A stretch of DNA of 64,000 bases from Cerioporus squamosus (lineage: Eukaryota; Basidiomycota; Agaricomycetes; Polyporales; Polyporaceae): contig JABYQS010000091.1 of the NCBI GenBank assembly GCA_022592435.1, forward strand, positions 1 through 64,000, written 5' to 3'. Under the pieces are notes generated by a model. The model saw only the letters and a list, made by a program, of their open reading frames with translations, ran no database searches and was not told the origin of the DNA. This document shows, in pieces, positions 19,565 to 31,954 of this stretch (position 1 is the first letter of the stretch; every line of letters starts with the position of its first letter). The translations under genes and the position numbers were made by a program.

Positions 19565-22203
19565 ATGTCGGCGCACAAGTCCGAGGTCCCAACCAACGAG
19601 GAACAGCATGTGGTCCACAAGTCGAACCTGGAGGACTTTGAGAGGGAAGGATATGTCCGCTATCCTTTTCTGCTTTCGTATCGCGAGGTGAAGCTCTTGG
19701 GCATCGCGGGGGTACGTCCGTCCACCACCTGTCACACGACCACCTCTCATGTCTCCGTCTCGCCCCGTACAGGTTGGCTTCTTCCTGGATGGTGCGTGCG
19801 ATGCTTTTGCCAGTCGTTTGCAATTGTTCTGACCAGCCTGAAGCCTATGATTTGTTCATCATCAACGTATGTCGCCTCTTCCTCGTCCAGAGCGCTTCCG
19901 TCTCTGACCGCGAACCACTCATAGCCCGTCGCCACCATGCTTCAGTACCGTTTGTACGGAGGCCAGCCGCTACCGCCAAACCTCGAGGGCTTCGTCAAGG
20001 CCGGAGCGAACATTGGCAGTGTGATCGGGCAGTTTGCGTTCGGTACGTCCTCTTTACCTGGGTCCCATGTCTTCCGGCGCGCGTGTGAAGGATACTCGGG
20101 CCGGGGAAGCTCGTCGGACGCTTTCTCACTATCTGTGAAGATCTGCGCTGGTTGCGGCCGAGCTCTGAGATGTGGTGCGGAGTTCGTTGGGTCGGCTTGA
20201 ATGCCTGAGGAAGTCCGTCGGACGGTCCCATGATTTTCCAGGAACCTATGGTCCCGTGGCTGACCTGCGACTTGCATGAGTTGTGGTGCCGAGTTCGCTT
20301 GGCGTATGCTTGTGGCACCCTTCTGCTGCTCGTGGCCGCTTGGCCACTTACTGGTTGCCTCTTGAGGCCGGTCATTGCACTATGTCCCGGCTGCAAGGCA
20401 ACGACGAAGGAGCGGAGACAGCGTGGCATAACACATCCGAGCAATCCAGATGGCTAGAAACTATTGCCTCCGGATCGTCGGTGGTGGGAAGAACCTGCAA
20501 TGGTAGAGCGTCCTTTGCAGCCGCCGAGCACATGGTCGACATACATACGGTCCGTGGAAACTGACTAGTTGCTCTTCAGGTTATTCGGCCGACTACTTCG
20601 GTCGAAAAGCTGTCTGTGAGTACACCAGAGTATACACAACGGAGGGACCGACGTGTTAACCTCGTTTCAGACGGCAAGGAGCTCATGCTGATCATCTTCG
20701 CCACCATCGGAACCATCTGCGACCCAACCGGCGCTATCTCCCCCGCGGGTTCGCTCATCTGGCTCGGAGTCTGGCGTATAATCCTTGGAATTGGTATCGG
20801 CGGCGACTATCCCATGTCCGCATCCGTCGCGACCGACCGCTCCAACCTCGCCCGCCGCGGAACCCTCCTCGGGTACATCTTCGCGAACCAGGGCTGGGGC
20901 TCCTTCGTCGGCAGTCTGGCGACCATCATCGTGCTCCTGTGCTACAAGCAGACGATGGAGGTCGACGGCCACACGAGCAAGGTTGACGGAGGTATGCACG
21001 ATTTCAGTTCACGCTAGAATAGACGCTCACCACCGCATAGTCTGGCGCATCCTGGTCGGGCTCTCTCTCGTCCCTGCGTTCGGCACGCTTTACCAGCGTC
21101 TCACACTCCCCGAGTCAACACGTTACACCGAGGCGCGGAAAACAGCGCAGCGCGTCCACGACGAGGAGGCGATCGAGGAGCTCAAGAAGAAGGCGAATGC
21201 GGACCCCGCTGTGTCTGAGAAGCCCGTCCCATCGGAACACAGCTCATCGGGAGAAGGCACGCACACGCCCACGGAGGCTGAGACCGCGACGGCTGCGTCT
21301 AAGACCAAAGCCAAGGAGCTCGCGCAGGCGAAGAAGGGCCACTTTAAGGACTTCTTCGCGTACTTCTCCGAGTGGCGCCACCTGAAGGTGCTGCTCGGGA
21401 CGTGTGTGTGCTGGTTCCTGCTCGACATCGCGTTCTACGGCGTGAATCTGAACCAGAACGTCGTGCTCGAGCAAATCGGGTTCGATGGCAGCGAGGGCTC
21501 GCCGTGGAACCGGCTGTTCAAGATCGGCATTGGCAACTTGATCGTCACCGCGCTCGGTTTCGTTCCTGGGTACTATGTTTCCATCCTCACGATCGAGAAG
21601 CTCGGCCGGAAGTGGATTCAGATCCAGGGCTTCCTCCTCGCCGCCCTCTTCCGTGAGTATTCCCTTCCTGCTGACCTTACGATGCGGAGTTGCTGACTGT
21701 ATGCGCGCGCCGTAGTCGGAATCCTCGCTGGCAAGTTCCACACGCTCAGCACGCCCGCGTTCATCGTGTGCTTCGCCTTCCTCCAGTTCTTCTTCAACTT
21801 CGGCGCAAACATGTACGTGCTCTCTCCTTCCATACTTCTTGATGTTGACCGCTATATGCTTTTGCAGGACGACGTACTGCTATCCCGCCGAGGTCTTCCC
21901 CACACGCTTCCGTGCGTCGGCACACGGCATGTCCGCCGCATGCGGCAAGGCCGGCGCCATCATCTCCGCGCTCGCGTTCAACAGCCTGTCAAAATCGATC
22001 GGCACGCCTGCGGTTCTCTGGAGTGCGTATACATCCCTTGTGTATTTTAGGAGATGACTGTGCTGATGAGCAACTTTGCAGTCTTCTTCGCGTGCTGTAT
22101 CGCTGGCGCGGGCTTCACCCTCCTCCTGCCCGAGGTGCGCGGCCGCGACCCCGACATCATCTACGAGCAGGAGCTCCGCGAACACGAGCATGCGCGGCAT
22201 TGA
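19565..22203 (+). CDS. Inorganic phosphate permease, PHO84-like (MFS)
   Basis: Ten exons (19565-19711, 19773-19791, 19844-19866, 19925-20042, 20580-20615, 20671-20991, 21041-21652, 21716-21812, 21868-22022, 22082-22203) join exactly in phase to 549 residues. Landmarks of H+/phosphate symporters appear in order: GFFLDAYDLFIIN in helix 1; DYFGRKAVYGKEL after helix 2; RIILGIGIGGDYPMSA in helix 4; a hydrophilic central loop of roughly 100 residues rich in Glu, Ala and Thr; then helices with CWFLLDIAFYGVN and EVFPTRFRASAHGMSAA. It should import phosphate at the plasma membrane. In yeast the homolog is induced by phosphate starvation; no binding site was identified here. The intron 20043-20579 is 537 nt, far longer than the others (49-63 nt). 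Confidence 0.93.
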
Positions 22204-22677
22204 AGACGCTCCTACGGGCGGCTGGGTGCGGAAAACGCGTCGGATGTAGCGGTAGTTGAACATATAGAGAGAAGGAATCTGTCTGTCCGATCTGAAGGGA
22301 CTTTGTATAATCTACTCACATGTACATCCTTTCTGTGCTCTTGCTTACGAACCTGAAACGATATCATTGCAACAAACAACAAACCGCGTGCGACGGCGCG
22401 GTGGCGGATGGAGCTGTTATGTCGGTGTGTGGTTCTCTGTCACGGCAAACACAATATGTACGAGCCTAACAAGCGACTACGGTGGGAGCGGGGCAGCGGC
22501 ACTGCAGGGCGAGATGATCATCAGCTGCGAGGCACACGTCCAGAGAACAGGTGTTATACGGACAACTACTCGGCGAGGTCACGACCCATCGTCCTCGCCC
22601 TTGCTCCCCGGACCGTTCACATGAGACCTCGCTTCGAAGGTGTATCCAGGCACCTCAGGATGGCTGCGAAGGACAGA
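22204..22677. other. Convergent intergenic region
   Basis: 3' ends of the phosphate permease and the P450. Nothing else is recognised. Confidence 0.5.
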
Positions 22678-24732
22678 TCATGCGTGAGCGAGCGACATCG
22701 TATATACGCGTGCATCGTGTGGCACGCACGTTAAAAACCCTTCCTTCATCCGCACCTCCTCGCTCGACGGCAGGTTCGGCCTCCCGCGTTCGTCCAGCCC
22801 GGGCTTGATCGTCAGCGCATGCAGCACGGACGCGACGGTGATGAACAGCGAGGCCTCGCCGAAGTGCATTCCCGGGCATATCCTGCGTGCGCGTGCCAGT
22901 GAGCATGACACCTCTCCACCACTGTCCAGAGCAAAAATCAAGCAACTCGAACGCACCTGCGGCCGAATCCGAACGCATATGCCTGCGGGCTGAGGATGTC
23001 TCTGTTCGGCTGACCGTCCTTCAGGAAGCGTTCGGGCATGAACTCGTCAGGGTCGACGTAGTGTTCCTTGCTACGGCCAATCGCCCTGAACAGGTTAAGT
23101 ACGCGGTGTCTTCAGTACGTGGAAGAGTGAGCTGAGAAGCGCGCACTTACCATGCATTCGTGAGAACAAGGGTGCCTTTCGGGATGAAGTACCCGTTGTA
23201 CTCGTCGTCTTGCATCAACCTGTGCGGGACGCCGAAGTGGGCGGTGGGCATCCATCGCAGACACTCGTTGACGACCGCCTCGGTGTAGGGCAGCGCTGGC
23301 CGGTCGCTGAGGAGTGGAAGACGGCAGGGGCCGACTACGGCGTCGAGCTCCGCTTGAGCGCGGCGCTGGACGTCGGGATAGAGGGCCATCGCATATAAGA
23401 AGGTGAAGAACGTCGCCGTGACCTGGGGATGGCGAAAGAGGAAGCTCAGCTTGCGATGAACGAGGTTGAATGTCTCTGATTATACTCGCCGTCTCAATGG
23501 CACCTGTAACGTTGCGCCGCGTGTATGAGCACACAGTCTGCGGTTCACTGCCAGTGCAGCCACGCACCGAGATAAGCGACACCGCATACATCCCTGGCTA
23601 GTGCCTCTTCGTGGTCGGGGAGTCGACCCTCACTCGAGGCTTCGTCGAGTATCGTCGTGAGGATACATGGCTGGGTGTCGCCACGGCGCTGGACGAGAGA
23701 CGAGTTGAGCATGAGTGTCACATTGAGGAACAAAGGTGGACGGACGAACAATGCTGTCAATCGCTGCGTTAAACGGTGTGTTACGCATCTTCTGGATCAA
23801 GACACTCCATTCAGCTGCCTTGCGCTTGAAGCTCATGCCAGGAAGCCAGGCAGGAAGGTGTCTGATGAACGGGAAGACTTCGACGAGGAACTTTCCCGGA
23901 GTGTATGCTCCCTTGATGATGCGCATGGCTTCATCCGCCATGACGAGGTACCTATCGTTCGGAGACGAGATTTTGATGCCATACACTGCAGAGAATATGG
24001 TCGAGCCAAAGGCGCTGCGTCGAGAGGAGGCAAAGCGTGGATTGCATCAGCTTTGCACAACTAGTGAACGACGGTTGTGGATCGCACGTACAATTCCACA
24101 TTGTCAGAATACTTCTCTGGCGCAGAGAGAAGCAGCCGGACAAGTTTCCGAGCCCCAGCTTCTTGCGCATATGCATAGTCTCGGATCGCGGTCGCGCTGA
24201 AGAACTCGTGGAATCTTTTCCTTCGTTGGCGCCACAAGTCAGTGTATCCACTATAGGGGATGAGCCAGTCCCCCCTTATGCTATTGTGGCGAATGCGATG
24301 ATTGGAAAGGTGAGCAATCATAGAACGGGGCCAAGAGACCATAGAGCACTCACAGGCTTGCCATGACGAGGCTCGGCCTGTCCGAGTACCTAGATGAACG
24401 CCTATCTAGGAGCTCAGATGCACCTGCGTACGTCCCCAGAACGACGATGGATTGCATGACCGCATCCAGATATACCACATCGCCTGTGGTACTCTTACGT
24501 GAGGTCAGAGTGGAGGAGATGATAGCAAGACGCACGCACCGTACTTGTCGGCAAGTGCCTGGTAGTCCGCGAAACACAGCTTGCGGGGTATGTCGAGTAT
24601 GTTGCCGATTATCGGGAGGGGTGGAGGCCCAGGAGGTAGCCGCGAACGTCGAGTGCGATGTCTCCACAGAACGGAGAGCACGGCGACCGTCAGTACAGCG
24701 GCCGTCAGGGCTCCTACGGAGGGTGTTACCAT
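22678..24732 (-). CDS. Cytochrome P450 monooxygenase, one frame break
   Basis: Nine exons can be traced on the minus strand: 24540-24732, 24354-24483, 24092-24274, 23750-24014, 23568-23688, 23486-23503, 23151-23422, 22957-23085 and 22678-22882. The chain shows an N-terminal anchor (ALTAAVLTVAVLSVLW), the hinge PPGPPPLPIIGN, an I-helix region GVAYLGGAIETA, the ExxR motif in NECLRW, PERF in MPERFL, and the haem loop FGFGRRICPG with its Cys ligand. It is an ER-anchored class II oxidase needing P450 reductase; substrate unknown. All junctions are in phase except that between the 18-nt exon and the next (intron 23423-23485), which is off by one base with the only good splice sites. The gene is either disrupted, uses an unusual site there, or the sequence has an indel. 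Confidence 0.8.
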
Positions 24733-26010
24733 GGCTGTGGTAAGTACCTCGCTGGGGTACTAGATGCGGGCCAAGACTCACTTTATCTGCAGCGGTAGCA
24801 GTAGTACTTGGGGGATGCATCCTGCAGTGAGCCGAACGCGCCAGCAGCTGCCAGTACTGTCACACAGAACTCGGAATGGTTCCTAGTATTCCCTCGCGCC
24901 CAACTGACATGTCCGAGGAGGAGCTCTGCAAAGATCCCACCGTCGATCCGGGCCCAGCGGGTGTATGGACGGGCAATCATCGAACTTTGGTCGTGGTTTC
25001 GTGCAGAGTGGACGCCCGGACTCTGCGGCCGAGCTCCTCATAAGCGCCTTTGGCTACTAGTAGTGACTACGAGGTCCACCGTCACGTCGTACTCAGGAAC
25101 GTTCTCACCTTCACCCTCCTACACTTTCCTAACCACAGTACGAATTACTATGCCTCATTGTCCTCGCTACGAAGCTGGAGAGTCCTCATGGCCAAGTGCT
25201 CCGCCTTCAGCGGTTGCGTCACGGTGTTGAACTTGCTTGAAGTATCGTCGCATGCCAGTGGTCGCGACGTCAACACACAGCTCGTCAGCATTGGTTGGTA
25301 CAGCGATCCAAACGGCAAAGGTATTTGATCTTCTGCAGGGTTCCCGCGCTGAGCTAACTCACCTCAACGTTTATGAGGTCAAGATCCTCGCTCTGCCACG
25401 CGGCCTTCATCTATGTCGAATCCAGAAGATATGGCCACGGATCCGTCTCATCGCATGGTCGCGGCGCAAACGAACACACCTTTGTGCCAGGACATCTTTG
25501 GCTACGCTTGATTTGCTCCTCAAGACTGCACGGTTGACCATAACAGTGGCTACCAACGACTTCAGGACCTCTCCCCTAACGCGAGCTCTCGCGGTCGGGT
25601 GACGGATCGGCTCCACAGTCTTGCCTGAGTAACGGTCGCTACCCAAGCCTTAATTGCGCTTCTGACACTAGAGTGCCAGGCCTTGCCACTGGGCGACATG
25701 TCGCTCCGAGTGGCAGCGTTGCGGATGTCCAGCGCCGGTCATGGTGGTTCACGCTGGGCGTGTCAACTTGCTCGTTCCTATCCGTCCACGATACCCGATG
25801 ATACTCATGCAAAGGAAACGCCTCAACTTGCTCTTTGCAGCGTATTCACAATTTCAATTGTTGGGTAAGTCCATCTTTAGTTCCGCTTTGCCGCGCTTTG
25901 TCTCACAGTCTCACTTTGACCTGGACGGCTATATCTGTCCGCCAGGTGGTGTGCTCGTGGTTTTCATCCGCGCAACTCGAAATCATCGCCGTATCGCCCT
26001 GCTGAAGGTC
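24733..26010. other. Intergenic region
   Basis: No gene supported. It lies between the P450 start (minus strand) and the homeodomain pseudogene (plus strand). Confidence 0.45.
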
Positions 26011-26901
26011 ATGTCCTGTCGTCGGCTCGCTGACCACAGCCTTCCCAAGCATGACGCTCCTCCTCCGATCACACCAGCCTCCAACCACCATAGCGCGTTT
26101 ACGAGTAGTTCGGCCAGAAATCACGTCGTCAATTCTGCACCTCAGCAACTGCTCTCTACCTCCTTTCCCTCTCCCGGACCTATCACGGCTTCGCCTCAAG
26201 GAATATGCATAGAAAGGTTCCGGTCTCGTTCGGTACAGGACGATAGAGCCCGTCCAGCTCCTGACTCAGATGATTCACTGGACGCAGAGCTCTTCGGTGT
26301 GGATCCGTCCCCTTTGAGAACCCCTCCCCGAGTCGCTCTATCGCAGCCTCCTCGGACAATGTTGACCGCACCAGGATTGCCCGCAGATCCCGAGGCTATT
26401 CTATGGACTTCTACCGCACACGAAGCACAAAGCCGAACTACGACGAACGGGTTGAGCTCTCCAAAGCCACAGGGTGGCTGACAGAGACGATCGCTCAGTG
26501 GTGCGTCCTCTCACTCCATTACGCGTACCGCTCACTCGGCGCGGAACTGACTTGCATAACGCCGTGCAGGTTCACAACGAAGAGGTATCACGGGGATCCA
26601 GGCTCACCTCCCGCTTCCCCATCCAAGATGGGTTCTCCGAAGGCCGCGAGAAAGCCGCGCACGACCCTATCTCGAGAACAGATAAGACATTGGAGGCAGC
26701 GTTCGAGCGGGACGCCCACCCGACGCCGAGGACCGTGCCCGACTCGCTGCCGAGCTAGCTGTACCGTCAGAAGCAGTGTATAACTGGTATGTGCCCTGTA
26801 TGTTTTGACGCTATATGTGGCCGTTGAGCGTTGCGGCGCTTGCTAGGTTCCGGCACAGGCGGGCGAAGGACAAGAGATCGTCGGCGCGCTTGAGATCATA
26901 G
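26011..26901 (+). pseudogene. Double-homeodomain copy HD-B, frameshifted
   Basis: Similarity to HD-A and HD-C continues through three reading frames. A Ser/Pro-rich N-terminus (ATG at 26011 is a guess) runs to PADPEAI. The first homeodomain then resumes at 26403 (MDFYRTRSTKPNYDERVELS), is spliced (int 26501-26569) and ends WFTTKRYH. The second runs RKPRTTLSREQIRH, then LEAAFERDAHP, then DAEDRARLAAELAVPSEAVYNW. After an intron at 26787-26846 it ends WFRHRRAKDKRS with a stop at 26899. Each frame change (about 26400, 26690 and 26719) is explained by one missing base. Both introns again split the Trp codon TG|G. Frame breaks aside, the recognition helices are well kept, so the loss is recent, or these are base-calling errors. 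Confidence 0.7.
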
Positions 26902-27434
26902 CCGACGAAGTTTGCGTACCGCGGTGGGAGGACGTGCAAGGCATTCAACAGGGATGGAAACACCTTCATAGGAAAGTAGACATCGCTATTGCCCAGTTGA
27001 GTGGTTTGAACATCGAGCTTCCACCCTGACGGAGTCAGCCAACCCAGCAGAGGCGCATACAGCATGCACCAGTGAACCATCATCCTAGCGATACTTGCTC
27101 GACAAATGTTTTCCCATGTAGATCATGGCTCACTCGGATCATAGTAATGGAATAAGTCAATGCTACGCAGCAGAGGTCAAAGCGGAAGCCTTTGCGACTT
27201 CCATATTCAGTCCGACGCTTGGACACTCTGCAGATGAGTGACTCCTTCGCATTGGCATCGTCGTGTTGATCAGCGCACAGAGTATATAAGCCGATCTCCA
27301 GTGGATAGAGGGTGGGCAGAACTGCGCTGCATCCTTGAGCCAGAGCTGCCTGTCCTCTCGCTTTGTCCCGTAGACTATGTCTTCGAGCCCGCATCTCCCG
27401 TACAACCACTAGCCCGGCAAGTCCCCTCATTCCA
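26902..27434. other. Spacer between HD-B and HD-C
   Basis: No exon was found. A 90-residue minus-strand frame (26811-27083) overlaps the last HD-B exon and shows no domain, so it is left out. TATA-like bases near 27283 fit the HD-C promoter. Confidence 0.45.
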
Positions 27435-28247
27435 ATGTCGAGCGCGACAAGTCGTGTTATGTTCGCAGAAGAAGCTACGTCTTCGTCGTCTCACGGCAGT
27501 CATGGCTCATCGGCTCCGGAAGCCACCGCTCCTCGTGCCAGACCTCCGAACCCTATGCGCATCGAGAACCTCTTGAGTGGACCACAGGGGCCGCGCCCGA
27601 ACTACATAGTGGACAAGCGCACGGGATATTGGCTGCCTTTCATTCCCGAGGTGCATGCGGAGACTCCGCATCCCCTGCCCGGCCAAGTTGAACCTTCCGG
27701 CAATTCACCAACGCTTCATGCTGCTCTTCCCGCTGCGAGACCATCTCGATTCAAGACGCACAGCGCAGACGTCGCAACGCTCGCGGACTTCTATCGTAAG
27801 CAGAGCAAGAACCCAAGCTACGAAGAACGTAAGCAGCTCTCCAGGGCCACAGGAAAGCCACTTGATGAGATCGCAACATGGTACGCCTCAAGGTCCTGTC
27901 ACCCTGACGATTCCTACGTGTCGCTAATGTGAGCATAACACTAGGTTCAAAACTAAGCGACATCACGATTTGGTCGGAAAAGATACTTTGCCCAAGAATA
28001 CTCGGAAGAAGCCTACCAAATTCACTGAAGGGCAGCTGAAGAGACTCGAGTTGGCGTTCCAGAAGAACACCCGTCCGGACACGGGCGAACGCTACCAGCT
28101 TGCATGCGAGCTTGGTGTGGATTGTGAGGCGGTCAAGACTTGGTGTGTGAATGCATCGTCCATCTTGGACCGAGACGAGCATGGTCCCTGATGCTAACTG
28201 TTCACTTTGATCACAGGTTTGAAAACAGACGGCGGCGCAAGCAGTAA
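27435..28247 (+). CDS. Double-homeodomain protein HD-C
   Basis: Exons 27435-27880, 27945-28142 and 28217-28247 give 224 residues. The N-terminal part holds PRPNYIVDKRTGYWLPFIPE, not seen in HD-A. The first homeodomain unit runs from about residue 115 and ends WFKTKRHH. A basic linker (NTRKKPTKF) and a second unit follow, ending WFENRRRRKQ at the stop, a textbook recognition helix (WFxNRR). Both introns are phase 2 inside the Trp codon. It is the most canonical of the three copies and most likely a working DNA-binding protein. Its 3' end faces that of HET2, 204 bp away. Confidence 0.85.
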
Positions 28248-28451
28248 CGGGTTCGCGGCCGACCGGACGGGAGTATTACACCTGCACGGTCCCTGTGCAA
28301 GAGATATTGCATAGTGTTGAGCAGCAGATCTCTGCGAGTTCTGTGCGCTAGCTATATATCGTGGGTATAGTAGTCCCTGCTCCTACTGTCGTACGGTCAG
28401 CCGTCATGAATACGACTCAGCTCAACAAGTAAGTTCAAGGACTCACATATC

Positions 28452-31129
28452 CTACTTGGAAGTGCGCTTCTTCCAAATCCGCGAGAAGATTCTACTTCGT
28501 CTCTTCTTCCCCGTTTTCGTGTGTTCATGCCCCGATCTATCACCTTTCGGATCGCTCGCCGATCGTCGCCGCCCCAGTCGACCATCCTCTTGAGGGATCT
28601 GACCGTGCGTATCCCTAGAAGACCAGTCGGTGAAGGATGCGGGCCCATGTATGTGACGCCGCTGGTTGCTCTGAGCGGAGACGGGAGTCAACGTCTGTCC
28701 AGTCATCGTCTGAATGAAGGGATCGTTCGCCTCGGAGGCTTGAGGGTCACTGTCTAGTGGCACCGGGCTGTCGCTGCGTGGGCGCGATCTGTCGTACACC
28801 GTGCTATCATTCGATTCGCCACGGCGGCCCGTCGTGGCCCCGATCCGGGGGTCAGATTGGTGTCTAAGCGTCGAAGCATCGGCCGCGGGTCATCAAGCCT
28901 TTGGTAGCATATAAGAAGTCGGTGTGCATCATATCCTCCGTTCACTCACCTATGCTGCGACTTGTCGACGAAGCCAGAGTCAGGTGCATCATCGCCAGTA
29001 TTTTGGTGGACACGCCTGACAAGGGGATTGGCCGCCATCTTGTGCATCTTCCGACCAAGCGGCGGGACGGTGGAACTCCTAGGAAGACGACCAGAGCCTT
29101 TGGATCCGTCCTGACGTTCGCTCTCGGCGTCAGACGATGCCTCGTCTATTGCTATCGCGGGCAGCGGGTGGGTTCCGGGACGGAGAACCTGTTGCCGAAG
29201 CGCTGTCTCAGGGTGCGGATAGTTGGAAGACCTGACACCAGACATAGGGGAGGGATCCGCGTTGGCATGCTGCAAAGGGGGCAGGGAATGTGAGGCGTTG
29301 TTCGGGTGAGTGAGGAGTTCAAGGTCGAGGATGTACTGGGAGTGTACATTATGCCTCGAGACTCTGAGACTCAGGGATACACGCAGGTAGCGTGCTTCGC
29401 CGTTGCTCAACTGCCTCAAGCCATATGTGGTGCAAGCGATGCCGTCCCGGTAAGACCACTGAGCGATATGCTCGTTCTTGCAGTGGGGCCCTTTGGACTT
29501 CGACGGAGCCGGGCGCACCTTGACACAGAGCTCGCCTTCGCTCTGACCTGTGGTGCAGTCGCACCTTTGTAGGGATACTGTAATCGTCTCGTTCCCCTTC
29601 TTGAGCTCCACGGTGCAGGAACGTTCGGCGCCAGACGGATGTATCTCTACCAGGAACTGGTGATTGGTTCTCAGAAGCTGGTCCGACCATTCCGAGAGCA
29701 TGACGTCGAAGGGGGAGTGGGGGAACATATCCTGGGTCAGCCTGGAATGGTTATGGCTATTCGGAGCGCCTTGCATGGAGAGATCGGTGCCCAGAGGAGA
29801 ATGTCTGATGTACACCTCCGCGTCCGGGTGGAACCTCCCTTCAGACTTCACGCAGACGTCGATCTGCGCTTGGCTGAGCGTAACTATACGGAAGCGGTCA
29901 GATTCAGGGTGCGCCAGCGTGCGACCCCTGGATCCACGAGCCTCCGACGCCGACGCCGACACTCCGACACAGAGAACGGACTGCGGGGATCGTGAGTGGG
30001 TTGCCGGGGTGCGGAGTGAGCCCGAGACAGGATGCAAGACCAACGCGATAAGGTTGCCCTCGCGGTCTTCGCAGGATAAAACTGCGAGCCAGTATTCGGT
30101 CTCGAAGTGCTGATATTGGATAAGGGGAAGTCGCGTGCAGAGACCGGAGGACGTCAGGCTATAGCGAGGGTATCTTACCGCCTGCCCACCTAGTCGCTCC
30201 GCCAGCCTTTCCGGGGAGATGGGTGCGGTCTGAGGAAGTCGCTCAATGAAGTTCGTGGGGGAAGAAGCCAGCAGGTAGGAATCGAGAGGTGCGGGGGAAT
30301 ATGCGCTATGCACAGACAGCTCAGGAAGAGATGATGCGGGGATGTGTTTGCCCCAAACGAAGATGCTCTGATCGGGAGTCGAGTCCAGGATGGCCTTCTG
30401 AAGTCGTATGAACGCACTTTGGATCCCTTCACCGTATATCGGCGTCAGGTTGACACCGAACATACCGACGAGGCAGTACGCCGCATCCTCGGCCTTCGTG
30501 GTACTGCGCTTGGATGCCCAGCTCATGCGCTGAGCGACAGGGACCTCGGAGGGCATGCGGTTGTACCTAAGGACCTCGGCGTCGATCTCAGTCTCCTCCT
30601 CGATGATATGTGCCAAGCTGTACTTCGTGCCGATGATCGTCCAAGCTTTAGACAAGAAGAGGACGTTCTGCGGCGCGATGAGCTCTTGGAGAGTCCAGCC
30701 GCGCTTGAACCACCGGCTGCGGCGAAAGTGAGAGACCTTCTGGCGAACGTGTTCACCCGGTTCGACGGTGTCGAGGAAGGCGTAGCATACGTTAGAGCAG
30801 CTGTACCACTCGAACATGGAGTTGATCGACTCGGAGACCTCCGCGCTGCTCGTCTGGTCGATGCAGCAGGTGTCAATCCAGATGTACCCGAAGCCGTGCA
30901 TCCTGGCGATCTCGCAGGCCTTTCGGATCTTCTCCGACAGCTTGGAGAGGGCATCGCCGTCAGGACCGGCCTGTGCGATGCGTCTGAGGACCTCCTGATA
31001 GGTCTGCTCCGGCTTATAGCCTGCACCATCCTCTGGCCTCGCCCAGACGTGGGATAGAATGGCGTAACGGATGCTCCGAGGGTCGATGACGATCTCAAAA
31101 CGACCGGTGGTGGTATTGAGTAGCCGCAT
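28452..31129 (-). CDS. HET-domain protein HET2
   Basis: Exons 28950-31129 and 28452-28863 (intron 28864-28949, phase 2) encode 863 residues. HET motifs: YAILSHVWARPE, YIWIDTCCIDQTSSAEVSE, KRGWTLQELIAPQ, SWASKRSTTKAEDAAYCLVG, then GVNLTPIYGEG. The shared post-HET region ends YILDLELL, followed by a Ser/Pro/Asp-rich tail. The second exon adds 137 residues ending in a strongly basic segment (KKRRSRIFSRIWKKRTSK). Without splicing the protein would stop at 727 residues, but the donor (AG|gtgagt) and the basic tail shared with HET1 and HET5 support splicing. HET5 has its last intron at the equivalent place and phase. Role as in HET1, by family. Confidence 0.88.
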
Positions 31130-31954
31130 TGTGTACTATACACCAGTGGGTGAACAAGAGTCCGACTTGGAACGCATAAAGTGCAACATTCTACTCACGA
31201 TTGCGCTAGGAGGGCAGCTCAGCACTGGATAGCAGCGACTGGTGTACAGAGCGACGTGCTACAGTGATAGAAACTCGGCATCAACATTTGGTTAAACAAA
31301 TCAAAACAAAGACATACCTTGCGGAAGACCGACAGAGATCTTGAGAGGAGTGAGATGGGGAGCAAGGTCAGAGGAGGCGACAACAACGGTACCCATCCCA
31401 CGGCGAGACAGGGAGTCTTAAGGCAGCGTAGGCCTGGTCGTCAGTCAGCGGAAACAAGGGACCACAGCAATCTGTCAAACCACATTGCTGTCCCAGCGGT
31501 GCGCAGAATCCTGGTATTCTCCACTTCTGTACGTAAGACATGCCCGGAATACTTAAAAGGCATCCGCTAGCACATTGCTAGGAGCTGATGTGCTGGAGAC
31601 GAGTCTGTCGATGCACGACGGCCGTCGCATGGGGAGACAACGACAAGACACTCTTGGACAATGCGAATCGCCAGGTACTGCACCTGGAGGAACCGAGCGG
31701 CTCGCCGGAGAACGTGTCTCCTGCCGCCCAAGAACGCCTCATGAGCCTTCTCGGGTCAGCGTGGTACATACCACCGAAGACGCTACAATGGCGAGAAGAA
31801 AAGGGCAACTCGAGAACTCACATCTGTCAGAACCCATGCGGTCCTCCTCCAGAGATGCCGCACCATCTAATCGCCGCCATATGCCCACGTAGCCTGTGCT
31901 GTGATTCAGGGTACACTGGACCCGTTCGCTGCCGAGTAGAGCTGGCTACGTGGT
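31130..31954. other. Intergenic region
   Basis: HET2 promoter side and 3' region of the hydrolase gene, with no recognised feature. Confidence 0.45.

Noticed and set aside
19018..19641. 207-residue plus-strand frame overlapping the phosphate permease start
   Set aside because: It runs in another frame than the permease, has no domain and lies in its leader.
26811..27083. 90-residue minus-strand frame
   Set aside because: Overlaps the last homeodomain exon of HD-B antisense and matches nothing recognisable.
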